A stretch of DNA of 64,000 nucleotides, taken from Streptomyces sp. NBC_01275 (GTDB taxonomy: Bacteria > Actinomycetota > Actinomycetes > Streptomycetales > Streptomycetaceae). The notes under the pieces were generated by a model. That model saw only the letters and a program-made list of their open reading frames with translations, made no database searches and was not told where the DNA came from. Positions 25,742 through 35,266 of the stretch are shown here, one piece after another. Position 1 is the first letter of the stretch. Each line of letters opens with the position of its first letter. The stretch lies in NCBI RefSeq assembly GCF_026340655.1, contig NZ_JAPEOZ010000001.1:9362001-9426000 (forward strand), written 5' to 3'. A program made the position numbers and the translations under genes.

Positions 25742-26045
25742 TCAGGCGGTGCGGGTGGGGTGGTCGGTGTAGCCGCCTCGCCGCCGCCGTAGAAGGTGGC
25801 CGGCCGCGGGTGTTCAGTTGCGCACCAGTGCGTATGCACTCGACCAGGTCGGGGTTGGCGAGTGCCGTCAAGCCGGCTCTGACGATGGCGGCGACGCCGT
25901 CTTCGATGTCCTGGCGCGGGTGGCGATGTCGGTGCCGGTACGGTCAGGACCAGCCTGGTCGGCCACAGCTTGCGGGAGGGTGTGCAGGAGGCCGTCGTCG
26001 CCGTAGTGGGCGATGTGCAGGTAGGCGAACTGAGCGGGGCGAGGG
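25742..26045 (-). pseudogene. Old yellow enzyme (alkene reductase) remnant with frameshifts
   Basis: Reading the minus strand and switching frames recovers the C-terminal quarter of an NADH:flavin oxidoreductase: FAYLHIAHYGDDGLLHTL, RKLWPTRLVLT, IEDGVAAIVRAGLTALANPD, LVECIRTGAQLNT, PATFYGGGE and GGYTDHPT, then a stop. These blocks occur in the family's order but need at least three frame changes, and the N-terminal barrel is missing. It is a clear pseudogene, convergent with the HxlR gene. Confidence 0.72.
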
Positions 26046-26465
26046 CGCCTATGATGCCGGGTTCAGCTTGTGGGTGTCGCTCTCGGCACTGCCCTCTGAC
26101 GGGATTCGACACGACTCACGGCGATCACGACACCTGGCGCGGAGCCTCGTCGACCGCCACCTCTCGGGCGAGCACGGTGACCAGCTCGGCACCGGTGGTC
26201 CCGCAGCGGGATGCGCCGGGCCCCACCGGGCACGGAACTTCCGTACAAGGTCCTCGAATCGACCCGCAGAGTCCTGACTGCACCCGACGACTGTGTGCAT
26301 TTGATGCGTGGCTTGCACCAGCGCGGCCGAGGCCAGGCCGCCGGCAGCGGATCAGCACTGAGCCCGTCCTCGTAGCCGTGGACCGGCGACCAACGCGACT
26401 GGGTGACAGCCGCGAGGCACGTGCAGTGCGCAGGGAACCCGTGGCGCCGGCGACGGCCCTGCCTT

Positions 26466-28028
26466 CTAGGACAGTTCGCGCTTGAGGATCTTCCCGGTGG
26501 CGGTCATGGGCAGGGCGTCGACGAACTCGACGATGCGCGGGTATTTGTAGCCTGCGAATTGCTCTTTTCCCCAGGCTGTCAGCTCGGCCTCAGTCGTACT
26601 GTCGCCGGCCCTCTTGACGACGACGGCCTTGATCTCTTCCCCGTGACTCAGGTGCGGAACTCCGATCACAGCGACCAAGGAGACCGCGGGGTGCTCCATG
26701 AGCACCTCCTCGAGCTCGCGCGGGTAGACGTTGAACCCCCCGCGAATGATCATGTCCTTGGACCGGTCGACGACGAAGTAGAAGCCGTCCATGTCCTTGC
26801 GAGCCAGATCTCCGGTGCGGAACCATCCTTGGTTGACGGCCTCCGAGGTGGCCTCGGGGCGCTTGTAATAGCCCTTCATGATGTTGTAGCCCTTGATCGC
26901 GATCTCCCCGACCGCGCCGGGGTCGTCCTCCACATCCGACCAGTCATCGTTGATGAGCTTCATCTGGACCCCGGCGATGGGCCGGCCGATCGATCCGACA
27001 CGGGGCTCCTCGCCGTACTTGGCGAATGACGCGATGGCCACCGTCTCCGAGAGCCCGTAGCCCTCGAGGATCGTCACACCGAAACGTTTCTTGAACTCTT
27101 GGTGGATCTTCGCGGGAAGCGCGGAACCACCGGACACGGCGATGCGCAGGTTGGCGGCCAGTCGGGCGACGTCGACGCTGTCGTCGAGCGCCTCGAGCAG
27201 ACCCCAGTACATGGTCGGCACGCCGCCGAAGAACGTCACGTCATGGTCGAGCATGAGCTCCAGCGCCTCTCGGGCGGAGAACCTCGCTTGCAGGACGAGT
27301 GTGCCGCCGAACCCGATGGCGCCGTTCTGGATGACCATCTGGCCGAAGGCATGGAAGAGCGGAAGCACGCACAGGTAGACGTCGGGTGTCGCAGGGTCCG
27401 ACTCGAAGAGCTGGACACCGGCTCGGGCGATGTCGTACACGTTCCGGTGTCTCAGTTCCGCGCCCTTGGGCTGCCCGGTGGTACCGGACGTGTAGAGGAT
27501 GACCGCGGTGTCGTCGTCGGCACGATCGACCGTCTCGAACGTCTCCGGCTGCCCGGCGACAGCGGCGGCATGGATCCGGTCCGGCGTGACGCCGTCCACA
27601 GACGCGCCGCTGCCGATGAGGAAGAAGTGCGCGGCCCGATCGGCGGCCTCGAAGGCCGACCATGCCTCGCGCCCGATCGGGAGCTCTGGACTGCCTTCGG
27701 AGGCGAAGTACGCCGTCGCTTCGGAGTCGTTGAGGTGGTAGGCAATCTCCCGCGCCTTGAGGAGCACGTTCAACGGCACGACGACCGCGCCGGCCTTGAG
27801 GATCCCGAAGTAGATCGTCGTGAACTGCGGGCTGTTCGTGCAGGACAGGGCGACCTTCTCGCCAGGGCGAACGCCGCGCTCGATCAGCAGGTTCGCCACC
27901 CGGTTCGACGCCGCGTCGAGTTCCGCGTAGGAGATCCGATCGCGACCGAAGACGATCGCCGTGCGCGCCGGGTGTACCGACGCGGTGCGGGTCAGCAGTC
28001 CGGACACGTTCCGGGTCGAACTCGTCAT
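26466..28028 (-). CDS. AMP-dependent acyl-CoA ligase
   Basis: 520 aa. It is an ANL-superfamily acyl-CoA synthetase. Motifs are the P-loop ILYTSGTTGQPKGAEL near 170-185, GYGLSETVAIASF, GWFRTGDLARKDMDGFYFVV, DRSKDMIIRGGFNVYPRELE and the C-terminal lysine in MTATGKILKREL. It activates a fatty, aryl or short acid with ATP and CoA. ATG at 28028, preceded by AGGAG; an upstream in-frame start has no site. It forms an operon with the SDR and hydrolase genes upstream on the same strand, suggesting breakdown of an ester, lactone or ketone to a CoA thioester. Substrate unknown. Confidence 0.9.
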   Translation of the reverse strand: MTSSTRNVSGLLTRTASVHPARTAIVFGRDRISYAELDAASNRVANLLIERGVRPGEKVALSCTNSPQFTTIYFGILKAGAVVVPLNVLLKAREIAYHLNDSEATAYFASEGSPELPIGREAWSAFEAADRAAHFFLIGSGASVDGVTPDRIHAAAVAGQPETFETVDRADDDTAVILYTSGTTGQPKGAELRHRNVYDIARAGVQLFESDPATPDVYLCVLPLFHAFGQMVIQNGAIGFGGTLVLQARFSAREALELMLDHDVTFFGGVPTMYWGLLEALDDSVDVARLAANLRIAVSGGSALPAKIHQEFKKRFGVTILEGYGLSETVAIASFAKYGEEPRVGSIGRPIAGVQMKLINDDWSDVEDDPGAVGEIAIKGYNIMKGYYKRPEATSEAVNQGWFRTGDLARKDMDGFYFVVDRSKDMIIRGGFNVYPRELEEVLMEHPAVSLVAVIGVPHLSHGEEIKAVVVKRAGDSTTEAELTAWGKEQFAGYKYPRIVEFVDALPMTATGKILKRELS

Positions 28029-28077
28029 CAATGGCTCCTGGTCTGTGCTTGGTCGGGGCACCGCGTTGTTCCTGACG

Positions 28078-28935
28078 TCAGGTGGTCAGGAAGTCCTCGC
28101 CTTCACGCGTGTCGAGGCGTCCGAGAATGCTCTGGACCGTGTTGTCCTGCGCCAGGCCGGAGTCCATACCGGGTGCGATGATGCCGCGGGCCCTGGAGAC
28201 CACGGTCCATCTGCGCGGACGAAACACCCGCGCATCCCGGCGACACAGGCCCTCGACGATGGCTTTTGCCGCTTGCTCGGGGCTGATGCGCCTACGCAGG
28301 AACCTCGGCTGGGTGCCGAGCAGCGCCTGGGCCACTGGATCCTCGTCGAGGCCCTGCCGGGTCATGTCCGTGTTGATCACCGCGAAGTACGCGGTCGTGA
28401 CGCTGACGCCGTGAGCGGCGAGCTCGACCCGCAGTCCACGGCCGAGTTGCTCGACAGCTGCCTTGCTCATCGCGTACGGGATGGCGCCGGCCCCGTTGAC
28501 GAAGGCGAACACCGACGAGATCAGTACGAGCCGGCCACGGTTCTCGATGAGGCCCGGAAGGGCGGCACGGACCGTGTTGAGCGCACCACCGACGTTCACG
28601 TCGAAGAGTCGGTCGACCGCCGAAGCCGATGACGCCCGGAGGGTCACGCCCCGCCCGAGTACACCTGCGTTCGCGATCACGATGTCCAGGCGGCCGGCGT
28701 CCCTGACGACGGTCTCGACCGCTCGGCTCATGTCACCGAGGTCGGTCACGTCGCCGGCCAGGTAGGTGACCCGCTCGTCGATCGCCTCGCCCGCAGCCGG
28801 GCGGTGCAGATCGATCACGAAGACCCGGGCGCCAGCGGCGGTCAGGCACCGCGCGGTCGCCGCGCCCAGGCCCCGGCCGCCGCCGGTGACGAGGGCGACC
28901 TTTCCGGCGATCGACCGGTCGGACCTGTCAGTCAT
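28078..28935 (-). CDS. Short-chain dehydrogenase/reductase
   Basis: 285 aa. It has a Rossmann N-terminus, VALVTGGGRGLGAATARCL, with TGGGRGLG. NAG appears in IVIANAGVLG. The catalytic Ser is in LISSVFAF, and Tyr and Lys are in PYAMSKAAVEQ. The C-terminus is longer than in most 250-residue SDRs, as in SDRs acting on bulky or lipid substrates. Its start overlaps the upstream hydrolase stop by eight bases (ATGACTGA), so the two are co-translated. The acyl-CoA ligase follows 49 bases downstream. Confidence 0.9.
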   Translation of the reverse strand: MTDRSDRSIAGKVALVTGGGRGLGAATARCLTAAGARVFVIDLHRPAAGEAIDERVTYLAGDVTDLGDMSRAVETVVRDAGRLDIVIANAGVLGRGVTLRASSASAVDRLFDVNVGGALNTVRAALPGLIENRGRLVLISSVFAFVNGAGAIPYAMSKAAVEQLGRGLRVELAAHGVSVTTAYFAVINTDMTRQGLDEDPVAQALLGTQPRFLRRRISPEQAAKAIVEGLCRRDARVFRPRRWTVVSRARGIIAPGMDSGLAQDNTVQSILGRLDTREGEDFLTT

Positions 28936-29776
28936 CGAGGAACTCCAGAACTTGGGGGACGAACTCCCGGTGGTGCTGGAAGACGCCGCCGTGCCCGGAG
29001 TTCGGGTAGATCTTCAGGCGGGCGTTCGGGATCCGGCGGGCCATGTCGGCCGAGTTGCTGCTCGCGACCATGAGGTCGTGATCACCGTTGGCGACGAAGA
29101 CCGGTTGGGTGATGACCGAGAGGTCGTCGGGTTCGTGCAGTCCGGCGGCGCGGATGGCCTTCAGCTGCGCGCGTCGAGCCTGCAGGGAGATTTTTTCGTC
29201 GCGATTGTGGGTGCGTTCCTTGAGCCGGGTGAGGTAGTCCTTCGCGGCCCGCTTGCCCTCGGCGTTGCGGGGGAAGAACAGGAATGTCCTGGCGTCCTTC
29301 AGGGTGAGCGCGGACTTGACGTACGCCCTGACCGCGACCTTGTTGATCTCCTTGATGCCGCCGCCTCCTCGGGGACCGGTCCCGGCCAGGATGATCCGGC
29401 GCACGAGCTCGGGTGCCTGCAGGGCCACCATCTGTGCGACTCCGCCGCCGAGCGAGAACCCGAGGAGGTCGACTTTCTCGAGTCCCATCGCACGGATGAA
29501 GGCGACGGCGTCGCGGCCCATGTCCGCGACGTCGGGCGGCACGGATCCGCCGGACGCGCCGACCCCGCGGTTGTCGAACGTGATCACTCGGTGGCGGGCG
29601 GCGATGCCGTCGATGATCCTCGGGTCCCAGTCGTCAAGGACGGCCATCAGGTGGTGCAGGAACACCACCGGAACGCCTTCGGTCGGGCCGAGCTCGCGGT
29701 AGGCGAACGGCACCCCGCCGACGTCGATCGTGCGGGTGGGTACGTCGATCCACTTCATGTTCTTTGTCGTCTTCAT
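28928..29776 (-). CDS. Alpha/beta hydrolase
   Basis: 282 aa. Features are the oxyanion region VVFLHHLMAVLDDWDPRIID, VITFDNRGVGAS, the nucleophile elbow GFSLGGG (Ser), a cap region rich in Arg and Lys, VFVANGDHDLMV (acid) and a His near NSGHGGVFQHH. Many HH-type members hydrolyse lactones, esters or ring-opened ketones. It is the first gene of the three-gene operon. The start could be the ATG at 29776 or the one at 29758. Confidence 0.87.
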   Translation of the reverse strand: MKTTKNMKWIDVPTRTIDVGGVPFAYRELGPTEGVPVVFLHHLMAVLDDWDPRIIDGIAARHRVITFDNRGVGASGGSVPPDVADMGRDAVAFIRAMGLEKVDLLGFSLGGGVAQMVALQAPELVRRIILAGTGPRGGGGIKEINKVAVRAYVKSALTLKDARTFLFFPRNAEGKRAAKDYLTRLKERTHNRDEKISLQARRAQLKAIRAAGLHEPDDLSVITQPVFVANGDHDLMVASSNSADMARRIPNARLKIYPNSGHGGVFQHHREFVPQVLEFLDD

Positions 29777-30210
29777 CTGACCTCACCGGATACGGCCGAG
29801 GACCGCGGCTCCGCGCAGTTGCATTACGGTCATTTAACTTACGGTTGTAATACATACAGGCGGAATGAAGTGGTGGCAAGTGCTCTGCACCCACTGAGTA
29901 GGAGTTGCCACCGAAGGCTCCGGTCCGATGGACCGTCGCGAAGACGTCTCGACCGGGCAGCGGAACTAACCCGGCTCGAGTCGACACCATCTCGAGCGGC
30001 CCTGGGCAAGAGACGCCGACGGTAGGTGCACCTGGCACTCCGAGATCTCTGTCGAACCCGGGGCGGTTCACCAAGGCCCTCCGGGGCGGCACCGCGGCGC
30101 CGCGTCCGCACGCCGATCACCTCCCAACGGGCCTGACCCGCCGCCTACCGAATCCTGGGAGCCCGCGCACCAACAGGATCGGTTTGGTGCGCGGGCGTGG
30201 GTGGCGTGGT
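29777..30210. other. Promoter-bearing intergenic region
   Basis: About 430 bases upstream of the hydrolase operon. An AT-rich patch at about 29826-29862 (around TTAACTTACGGTTGTAATAC) is the likely promoter region, standing out against the GC-rich surroundings. No gene or clear palindrome was recognised. Confidence 0.4.
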
Positions 30211-30630
30211 TCAGAATCGGCCGGGGGTGCGGCCGAGGGTGTTTTGAGGGTCGGCGGGGTTGGGGCCTTGTACTGCTCCGACGTACAGCTCGACCTGGGA
30301 CTTGAACCGATCGACGGCGGCGCGGCCGCTCATGAACTTCGGAAAGGCGAGGGGGTCGGTGGTGCGGTAGTCGGCGAGGGGCTTCAGCCCTGTGGGCGGG
30401 GCGACATCGGTGCGTACGGGCCATGTGAAGCTCGCGATGACGTTCTGTGTGGGCATGGCGGCGATCACGGGCACGGGAGTAGGGCGGCCGATCCTTGGGG
30501 ACAGAGGAGGACCGGGCAGGTCCCGGGCCGCACCCGCCAGCCGCTTACCCCAGTTGAGGACGCACTTGATGGCTGTCCCGTTGTCGACGGTCACGCAATT
30601 GGGTGATCGTCCACAACCGTCGCGTTCCAT
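30211..30630 (-). CDS. Hypothetical protein, possibly a fragment
   Basis: 139 aa. Codons in the second half end mostly in G or C, as in real genes here, and the translation is balanced: TQNVIASFTWPVRTDVAPPT, DPLAFPKFMSGRAAVDRFKS and QVELYVGAVQGPNPADPQNT. I recognise no domain. The first part is less protein-like, so this may be the intact end of a gene that lost its beginning. Confidence 0.4.
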   Translation of the reverse strand: MERDGCGRSPNCVTVDNGTAIKCVLNWGKRLAGAARDLPGPPLSPRIGRPTPVPVIAAMPTQNVIASFTWPVRTDVAPPTGLKPLADYRTTDPLAFPKFMSGRAAVDRFKSQVELYVGAVQGPNPADPQNTLGRTPGRF

Positions 30631-30715
30631 CCCCTGGTCTCGTCATTTCGGGCTGTTCACGCGCCGAGGGGCTCTGACAGGGGCGGCGTACTCGGGCGGG
30701 GCCCGCAGGTGCGAC

Positions 30716-31519
30716 TCACACCGTGATGCCTCCGTCGACGGGCAGGACTGCTCCGGTGATGTACGAGGCGCGGTCGCTCAACAGCCAGGCGGCCGCTTCG
30801 GCGACTTCGTCGGGGTCGGCGGCGCGTCGCAGGGGGGTGCGGGCGTTGAGGTGCTCGACGATGGTGGGCTCCCGGCTGGCCCACTGCCGCATCATGGCGG
30901 TCATGGTTGTGCCGGGAGCGATGGCGTTGATGCGGATGCCTTCCGGCCCGTACTCGGCGGCTGCGGTCTGGGTGAGGCTGTTGACCGCCCGTTTGGCGGC
31001 GGAGTATGGCCCCAGTCCCGGGTTGCCCACCAGGCTGCCGACACTGCTGTTGTTGACGATCGCGCCAGTTCCGGACGTCCGGAGGATCGTCCGGACCTCA
31101 GCCGCCATCGCCAGCCAGACGCCTTTGTAGTTGATCGAGGTGACGACGTCGAAGTCGCCTTCGGGCACCTCGGCGAGGGATGCGTGGGGGATGGTGATGC
31201 CGGCGTTGTTGAAGGCGACGTCCAGCCGTCCATGGCGCTCCACCGCTGCGTCGACCGCGTTCTGGACACTCGCGGCGTCGGCCAGGTCGGTCACCACGTA
31301 GCTGGCGGTGCCGCCGGCCCCGCGGATTTCCTCGGCCACGCCGTTCAGTTCGGATTCGCTCCGCGAGGCCAGTAGGACTATGGCTCCTTCCCGGGCGAAC
31401 AGCCGTGCCGCGGCGGCGCCGATGCCTCGACCGGCGCCGGTGATCAGTGCGACCTTGTCCGCCAGGAGCCCGCCAGGAGCGCGGTCCGGACCGTTGTTCG
31501 GTGTCGTTGCATTGCTCAT
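30716..31519 (-). CDS. Short-chain dehydrogenase/reductase (classical)
   Basis: 267 aa. It is a classical SDR: TGAGRGIGAAAARLF at the N-terminus, NNAGITIP, catalytic Ser in IVNNSSVGSLV, Tyr and Lys in PYSAAKRAVNS, PG block INAIAPGTTMTAMM and the closing SYITGAVLPVDGG. NAD(P)H-dependent oxidation or reduction of an unknown alcohol or ketone. It is transcribed divergently from an XRE/MmyB-type regulator 85 bases away, a very common Streptomyces arrangement in which the regulator represses the SDR. Confidence 0.92.
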   Translation of the reverse strand: MSNATTPNNGPDRAPGGLLADKVALITGAGRGIGAAAARLFAREGAIVLLASRSESELNGVAEEIRGAGGTASYVVTDLADAASVQNAVDAAVERHGRLDVAFNNAGITIPHASLAEVPEGDFDVVTSINYKGVWLAMAAEVRTILRTSGTGAIVNNSSVGSLVGNPGLGPYSAAKRAVNSLTQTAAAEYGPEGIRINAIAPGTTMTAMMRQWASREPTIVEHLNARTPLRRAADPDEVAEAAAWLLSDRASYITGAVLPVDGGITV

Positions 31520-31604
31520 GCCCGCAGCCTGCGGCCGTTTTGCCGCGCCAGCCAGGCACGGCCGGTACCTGGCTGGCCCGCGTGGACGACGGGACACTGG
31601 GCGT

Positions 31605-32453
31605 GTGGACAAACCTGAACTGGCGGACTTCCTGCGCAGCAGGCGCGAACGGCTGCAGCCCTCGCATGTGGGACTGCCGACCGGACCACGACGGCGCACG
31701 CCCGGTCTGCGCAGGGAGGAGGTCGCCCAGCTCGCCCACATCTCAACGGAGTACTACACCCGCCTGGAACAGGCCCGCGGCCCCCACCCCTCAAGGCGCG
31801 TGCTGGCGGGCATCGTGCGTGCGTTGCGCCTGTCCGACGCGGAACGCGACCACCTCTACCACCTCGCGGGTGAGCCCCCCGGCCCGCCGCCAGGCCCGCC
31901 CCGCGAGGTGCGGCAGAGCATCCTGGACCTCATCGACCGCCTGCCACAGGCCGCTGCCATTGTGCTCGACGCGACGTACGAAGTGATCGCCTGGAACGCC
32001 CTGGCCGCCGCGCTCCTGGAGGACTTCTCCGCACTGGCACCACGCGAGCGCAACCTCATCCGGCGCCACTTCCTGCACCCCGACCCGGCACAACGGCATT
32101 ACGGCCTGTCCGGCGAGGAAGTGTTCGGCCTGTTCGCCGCCGGCCACCTGCGCGCCACAGCAGCTCGCTACCCCGACGACCCGGGGATCCGCGCCCTCGT
32201 TGACGAACTGGCGAGTGGCAGCGACGAGTTCGCCCGCCTGTGGACCTCACACCAGGTACGGACCGCCCGCCACCTCCACAAAACGATCCACCACCCGGTG
32301 GTCGGACCGATCACGCTGAACTGCGATGTCCTCGTCGTCCCCGACCAGGACCAGCACGTGGTCATCTTCACCGCCGAACCCGGCTCCCCCTCCGACCAGG
32401 CCCTGCAACTCCTCTCCGTCCTCGGCACCCAGAACATGGATATCGACACATAG
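31605..32453 (+). CDS. XRE-family regulator with MmyB-type ligand domain
   Basis: 282 aa, GTG start. The N-terminal HTH carries the signature LPTGPRRRTPGLRREEVAQL, then AHISTEYYTRLEQARGPHPS. The C-terminal MmyB-like domain has AAAIVLDATYEVIAWNALAA, then HYGLSGEEVFGLFAAGHLRA and ARLWTSHQV-like text, a PAS-related pocket thought to bind a fatty acid or other hydrophobic ligand. It is divergent from the SDR at 30716-31519, its probable target. Confidence 0.9.
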   Translation: MDKPELADFLRSRRERLQPSHVGLPTGPRRRTPGLRREEVAQLAHISTEYYTRLEQARGPHPSRRVLAGIVRALRLSDAERDHLYHLAGEPPGPPPGPPREVRQSILDLIDRLPQAAAIVLDATYEVIAWNALAAALLEDFSALAPRERNLIRRHFLHPDPAQRHYGLSGEEVFGLFAAGHLRATAARYPDDPGIRALVDELASGSDEFARLWTSHQVRTARHLHKTIHHPVVGPITLNCDVLVVPDQDQHVVIFTAEPGSPSDQALQLLSVLGTQNMDIDT

Positions 32454-32587
32454 GCCACCCCAGCCACTGCGCCCGATATTCGATGTGCACCCGGCAACAT
32501 CGGAACGCCACAGAGCGAAGCCCCACGTCAACCCCCGAAGGACATCCACGCTCCACCACTAAGAGGTCCTCACAGAAGCTGTTGATC

Positions 32588-33076
32588 ATGTGGCTTTCGG
32601 CTTGGGCGGTCGTTGGTCTGTTCGTGGGGAAACGTCAGTCGCGGCCGTGGATCGTGTCGGATGAACTGTGTTCGCTTATCGAGCCGTTGTTGCCGGTGCC
32701 GGGACCGAAGCTGGTGGAGGGCAGGCCTCGGATACCGGACCGGCAGGCCTTGTGCGGGATCCTGTTCGTGCTGCACACCGGCATTCAGTGGGAGTACCTG
32801 CCCCAGGAGCTGGGCTTCGGCTCCGGCATGACGTGCTGGCGGCGCCTGGCGGCTTGGCACGAGGCCGGGGTCTGGGACGAACTGCACCTGGTGCTGCTGA
32901 AGAAGCTGCGGGCCGCGAACAAACTGGACTGGTCGCGGGCGGTGATCGACTCCTCCCACGTGCGGGCGGCCCGGCGGGGCCCAAAAGCGGGCCCAGCCCG
33001 GTCGACCGCGCACGGCCGGGCAGCAAGCACCACGTCCTCACCGACGGCCAGGGCATCCCGCTCGCGGTGTCGCTGA
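32588..33076 (+). CDS. IS5-family transposase, first frame (OrfA)
   Basis: 162 aa. It has the IS5-type N-terminus, WIVSDELCSLIEPLLPVPGP, RPRIPDRQALCGILFVLHTG and WEYLPQELGFGSGMTCWRRL, and the first catalytic Asp in RAVIDSSHVRAARRGPK. The frame then runs into nonsense. The family sequence continues in the -1 frame, entered at the slippery heptamer C CCA AAA at 32980-32986. The full transposase is therefore made by programmed -1 frameshifting, as known for this IS group. Confidence 0.85.
   Translation: MWLSAWAVVGLFVGKRQSRPWIVSDELCSLIEPLLPVPGPKLVEGRPRIPDRQALCGILFVLHTGIQWEYLPQELGFGSGMTCWRRLAAWHEAGVWDELHLVLLKKLRAANKLDWSRAVIDSSHVRAARRGPKAGPARSTAHGRAASTTSSPTARASRSRCR
32980..32986 (+). other. Programmed -1 frameshift site (C CCA AAA)
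   Basis: The heptamer fits X XXY YYZ in the OrfA frame (codons CCA at 32981 and AAA at 32984). After slipping back one base, reading continues GGG CCC AAA AGC into OrfB. The sequence on the far side is the correct continuation of the transposase. It is a canonical slippery site placed exactly at the ORF overlap. Confidence 0.75.
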
Positions 33077-33391
33077 CCGGCGGAAACCGCAACGACGTCA
33101 CCCAACTCCTGCCCTTGCTCGACAAGGTTCCCGCCGTGGCCGGCGTCGTCGGCCGGCCCAGACGCCGGCCCGATGCGCTTCTCGCGGACCGCGGCTACGA
33201 CCACGACAAGTACCGGTGCCTGCTATGGCAGCGCTGCATCCGCCCGGTGATCGCCAGACGAGGCGAGGAACACGGCTCTGGCCTGGGCGTCTTCCGTTAT
33301 GTGGTTGAGCGCACGATCGCATGGCTACACGGCTTCCGCCGCCTGCGGATCTGCTGGGAACGACGCGACGACATCCACGAGGCCTTCCTGA
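32980..33391 (+). CDS. IS5-family transposase, second frame (OrfB), 3' truncated
   Basis: In the -1 frame the sequence reads GPKSGPSPVDRARPGSKHHV, LTDGQGIPLAVSLTGGNRND, DALLADRGYDHDKYR (second catalytic Asp) and ERTIAWLHGFRRLRICWERR (catalytic Glu), then DDIHEAFL. After about 33391 the family similarity stops and the sequence passes into the neighbouring element. The last 10-20 residues of the usual transposase are missing, so the element has lost its right end and is probably immobile. Confidence 0.8.
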
Positions 33392-33448
33392 AGCGCGTTG
33401 CAGAAGGCCATATTTTTGCAGGTCAAGGCCCGATCGCGGCTGTTCTGA

Positions 33449-34161
33449 TCACGCGGCCAGGGCGAGGTTGTGCATGTGGGCGACGGCCTGGACGGCGTGG
33501 TGGAGGCCGTCGCCGTGCTGCCGGCAGTCGCGGAGGATTTTGTAGTTCTTCAGCCGGCCGATCGCATGCTCGACCCGCGCACGGACCCGGCGATGCTCGG
33601 CGTTGTCCCTTCCTCGCCGGCCAGCAGAGCCCGGCCGGGTCGTTTGCGGTGCGGGACGACCAGGCCCGTGTTGATGTAGGCGCCGTCACCGAGCACGGTG
33701 ACGCCCTGACACTGCTGCGGCAGGCCGGAGTCGCGCCACACATGGGCGTCGGCCCTGTTTCCCGGGGCCGGGCGTGCGGTGGCCACGACCAGGCGGGTGT
33801 CGGCATCGATGATGACCTGCACGTTCGCGGAGAAGCGGTAGTTGCGGCTGGAGGCGCCGACCCGGCGGTCGCGGACCGGAATCAAGGTGCCGTCCACGAT
33901 CCACAGCCGGTCCGCAGCATCGACAGAACGGGCGGACGGCTCGAGCGCGAGGAGGGGCCCAAGCCGCTGGATGACCCTGCACACCGTTGCAGGCGAGACC
34001 CCGAACAGGGGCGCGAGCTGCCGCATGGTCAGGTTCGTCCGGTAGTAGACAGCCACCACCAGCACCCGGTCGGCGAGCGGCAGACACCACGGCCGCCCGA
34101 TCCGCGGCCCGTCGCCACCCCGCTTCCGCACCACCTTCAGCAACCGCCCAAACTGCTTCAT
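33449..34161 (-). pseudogene. DDE transposase (second IS) with a one-base frameshift
   Basis: From the ATG at 34161: MKQFGRLLKVVRKRGGDGPR, LPLADRVLVVAVYYRTNLTM, RQLAPLFGVSPATVCRVIQR, LWIVDGTLIPVRDR, SSRNYRFSANVQVIIDADTR and VLGDGAYINTGLVVPHRKRP. The frame then goes wrong near 33605. In the neighbouring frame the family resumes with DNAEHRRVRARVEHAIGRLK and NYKILRDCRQHGDGLHHAVQ, ending HMHNLALAA and a stop at 33449. A single base change of length in a GGGA run explains the break. No slippery heptamer was seen, so I call it a pseudogene. Confidence 0.75.
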
Positions 34162-34171
34162 CCGCTCCGCG

Positions 34172-35015
<844 letters not shown>

Positions 35016-35266
35016 GGCTGCGGGCCCGCTCGGGGGCGATCCCAGGTCTGTGCGAGTCGGGTGCAGGAAGTCACGCACAGCCGCCTCGCCACGCCAGGGT
35101 CCGAGCGTTGCGTTGCGCTCCCCTACGTAGGCCTTCGCCCGCCTGGACTGGGCGTTGGCGAGGATGTCGACGCGATCGGTTGCCGAGTTCCAGGCCGTGG
35201 TCCCTTGCCGGTATCCGCGCGCCGGAAGCCGTGCCTGGCCGTCCGGCGCACGGACCTGAGGGCTCG

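Larger units (their letters stand above)
32560..34165. mobile_element. Two abutting insertion sequences, both defective
   Basis: A plus-strand IS5-type element (about 32560-33391) has lost its 3' end against a second, minus-strand IS (about 33392-34165), which in turn abuts the 3' part of a recombinase gene. I could not identify convincing terminal inverted repeats or target duplications by eye, so the outer limits are approximate. The order of events (second IS landing in the first, or a deletion between them) is not resolved. Confidence 0.6.

Noticed and set aside
26125..26358. Minus-strand 77-codon frame with GAELVTVLAREVAVDEAP
   Set aside because: The tail looks protein-like but is too short and unplaced in any family; it may be a relic and was not annotated.
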